From contig JAHQVR010000033.1 of assembly GCA_019634245.1 (NCBI GenBank), positions 1 through 25,934 on the forward strand: a stretch of 25,934 nt of DNA, written 5' to 3'. A model generated the notes under the pieces. The model was not told where the DNA came from and did not search any database. It worked only from the letters and a program-made list of their open reading frames with translations. Shown in pieces: positions 24,763-25,934 of the stretch. The translations under genes and the position numbers were made by a program. Origin of the DNA: Gammaproteobacteria bacterium (GTDB taxonomy: Bacteria > Pseudomonadota > Gammaproteobacteria > Granulosicoccales > Granulosicoccaceae). Numbering within the stretch: the first letter of the stretch is position 1; each line of letters opens with the position of its first letter.

Positions 24763-25112
24763 TGAGCATTACCGTGTATGGCATCCCCAACTGCGATACG
24801 GTAAAAAAGGCCAAAAAGTGGCTAGAGGCCCATGATGTCGATTATGAATTTCACGACTATAAAAAGCTTGGGATTGATTCAGCTTCTTTAAAGAGCTGGA
24901 GTAAAGCGGTGGGCTGGGAAGTGCTGTTGAATAAACGCGGCACCACTTTTCGAAAACTCTCTGACGATCAAAAATCTGATTTAACACAAACCAAGGCTAT
25001 CAAGCTGATGCAGGAACACACCAGCTTGATCAAACGCCCGGTCATCGTAAAGGGCATGCAGCATTTGGTTGGTTTCGATGATGAGGAATACAAGAAACAC
25101 TTGGCTAAATGA
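24762..25112 (+). CDS. yffB: ArsC-family protein, YffB-like (Spx/ArsC fold)
   Basis: A 116-residue thioredoxin-fold protein. ITVYGIPNCDTVKKAKKWLEAHDVDYEFHDYKK carries the single active-site Cys11 in the NCDTVKKA form characteristic of YffB, not the CGTSRN form of true arsenate reductases. LNKRGTTFRKL and IKRPVIVKG complete the ArsC/Spx pattern. YffB proteins are annotated as arsenate reductases, but a thiol or glutathione-linked redox role is more likely and the substrate is unknown. In E. coli yffB sits beside dapE; here it is between dapD and a racemase gene, again tied to diaminopimelate synthesis. It overlaps both neighbours (1 base and 4 bases). Confidence 0.9.
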   Translation: MSITVYGIPNCDTVKKAKKWLEAHDVDYEFHDYKKLGIDSASLKSWSKAVGWEVLLNKRGTTFRKLSDDQKSDLTQTKAIKLMQEHTSLIKRPVIVKGMQHLVGFDDEEYKKHLAK

Positions 25113-25798
25113 AAACACTCGGTTTAATTGGGGGTATGAGCTGGGAGAGCACCATTGTCTACTATCAATTGCTCAACCGAATGGCTCGTGAAAAACTCGG
25201 TGGACTTCACTCAGCCAAGCTCCTAATGTGGTCGTATGATTTTGCCGAGATCGAATCCTTGCAAGCCGCCGGCGACTGGGAAAGCGCCACACGTTCGATG
25301 ATCGACGTTGCACAAAAATTAGAAGCAGCAGGTAGCGATTGTATTGTTATCTGTACCAACACGATGCACAAAATGGCACCTGACGTTGATGCCGCGGTGA
25401 ACGTTCCTTTGATTCACATCGCTGATGCGACTGCAACGGCGATCAAAAACACCCCCGCCAAGCGCCCGTTACTGCTCGCCACTGGCTATACCATGGAACA
25501 GGATTTCTACAAGGGCCGACTTAAAGACATGCATCAAATCGACGTGGTAACTCCCGATAAAGAAGACAGGCAGATCGTTCATGACATCATCTATAACGAA
25601 CTGTGCCAGGGAATGATACAGCCGGAATCCAAACAGGCTTATCTCGACATTATTGCTCGCTGCCAGCAGGACGGTGCTGATAGTGTGATTTTCGGTTGTA
25701 CAGAAGTGGGGCTATTGATAAGACCTGAGGATTTTAGCGTTCCAGTATTCGACACTACCGAGCTGCATGCCGAGGCGGCCATTGAATTTGCCATCTAA
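25109..25798 (+). CDS. Aspartate/glutamate racemase family protein
   Basis: A 229-residue cofactor-independent racemase. LGLIGGMSWESTIVYYQLLNRM is the usual opening. The two catalytic Cys are Cys82 in VICTNTMHKMA and Cys197 in IFGCTEVGLLI, one from each pseudo-symmetric half, so the active site is complete. Members of the YgeA/Asp-Glu racemase group convert between L and D forms of aspartate, glutamate or other amino acids; substrate cannot be fixed from sequence. Overlap of 4 bases (ATGA) with the upstream yffB gene implies translational coupling in the dap operon, consistent with a role near peptidoglycan precursor supply. No terminator hairpin with a T-run is visible after its stop. Confidence 0.92.
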   Translation: MKTLGLIGGMSWESTIVYYQLLNRMAREKLGGLHSAKLLMWSYDFAEIESLQAAGDWESATRSMIDVAQKLEAAGSDCIVICTNTMHKMAPDVDAAVNVPLIHIADATATAIKNTPAKRPLLLATGYTMEQDFYKGRLKDMHQIDVVTPDKEDRQIVHDIIYNELCQGMIQPESKQAYLDIIARCQQDGADSVIFGCTEVGLLIRPEDFSVPVFDTTELHAEAAIEFAI

Positions 25799-25934
25799 CA
25801 AGCTCAACGGAGTTACCCGGTGAAGCGCCGTTCGTTGCATTACACTCTTTCCCTAAGCGTATAACCTGCTTCCACAAGCGGTTTGCTTCTTAAAACCTTG
25901 TCGTCTGAATTTACAGACCTTCAAGTGCTTGCAC
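25799..25934 (+). other. Right-edge intergenic region
   Basis: The final 136 bases hold no recognisable gene. A 14-codon frame starts with GTG at 25820 after GGAG and stops with TAA at 25862-25864. It reads MKRRSLHYTLSLSV, which looks like the start of a signal peptide, but nothing after it continues the frame. No promoter or terminator is clear. Confidence 0.4.

Noticed and set aside
24762..25112. Arsenate resistance gene (arsC) working with the ArsR gene at 10441
   Set aside because: The active-site sequence is the YffB type within a dap operon, and the ArsR protein lacks the metal-binding Cys motif; the two are 14 kb apart with no arsenite pump gene.
1..25934. Mobile elements, CRISPR arrays, tRNA or rRNA genes
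   Set aside because: I found no transposase, integrase, regularly spaced repeat, tRNA-like cloverleaf or rRNA sequence when reading both strands, though a dedicated scan was not possible.

Overview
The window looks like chromosome of a free-living, probably marine, gammaproteobacterium. The evidence is the close match of EF-P and DapD to enterobacterial-type sequences, the efp/epmA (beta-lysylation) pair, succinylase-branch lysine genes, ParC, Pgi and a DUF1415 protein. Genus cannot be read from the sequence. I see no rRNA, tRNA, CRISPR array, transposase, integrase or phage gene, so this reads as ordinary chromosome with accessory stretches between housekeeping blocks.

Layout. (1) 1-1202, minus strand: efp followed by the 5' two thirds of epmA, which runs off the left edge. 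(2) 1331-2578, plus strand: a signalling-like protein with receiver-like, PAS-like and GGDEF-like parts whose active sites are all eroded. (3) 2587-5022, minus strand: a 478-residue protein of an uncharacterised family and a SAM methyltransferase. (4) 5308-6728, plus strand: two small lipoproteins of unknown function. (5) 6757-10173, minus strand: a sugar/polyol ABC importer in the order binding protein, permease, ATPase, followed by an ABM-type monooxygenase. A LacI-type operator lies over its promoter, a strong hairpin separates the binding-protein and permease genes, and two more hairpins follow the ATPase gene. (6) 10441-11284, plus strand: an ArsR repressor overlapping an AHSA1/SRPBCC gene, with a promoter that predicts a leaderless mRNA. 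(7) 11635-13647, plus strand: a phytanoyl-CoA-dioxygenase-like enzyme and a choloylglycine hydrolase/penicillin-acylase-like Ntn amidase. (8) 13674-17067: a compact defence-like cluster of VOC protein, tandem HxlR-like regulator, Bcr/CflA-type efflux pump, second VOC protein and AraC regulator. (9) 17117-21689, minus strand: a DUF1415 gene, pgi and parC. (10) 21749-25798, plus strand: glutathionyl-hydroquinone reductase, dapC, dapD, a YffB-type ArsC-family protein and an Asp/Glu racemase, four of the five joined by overlaps.

How they work together. Block 10 links diaminopimelate synthesis to a racemase that may feed D-amino acids to peptidoglycan. Block 5 is an inducible uptake system. Blocks 6 and 8 look like ligand-responsive regulator/effector modules. 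The least ordinary items are the regulator carrying two HxlR-like winged helices in one chain inside block 8, the pseudo-signalling protein of block 2, the unassigned 478-residue family, and the PhyH/Ntn-amidase pair. I found no single element that is clearly a new biological system; block 8 is the best candidate for something undescribed.
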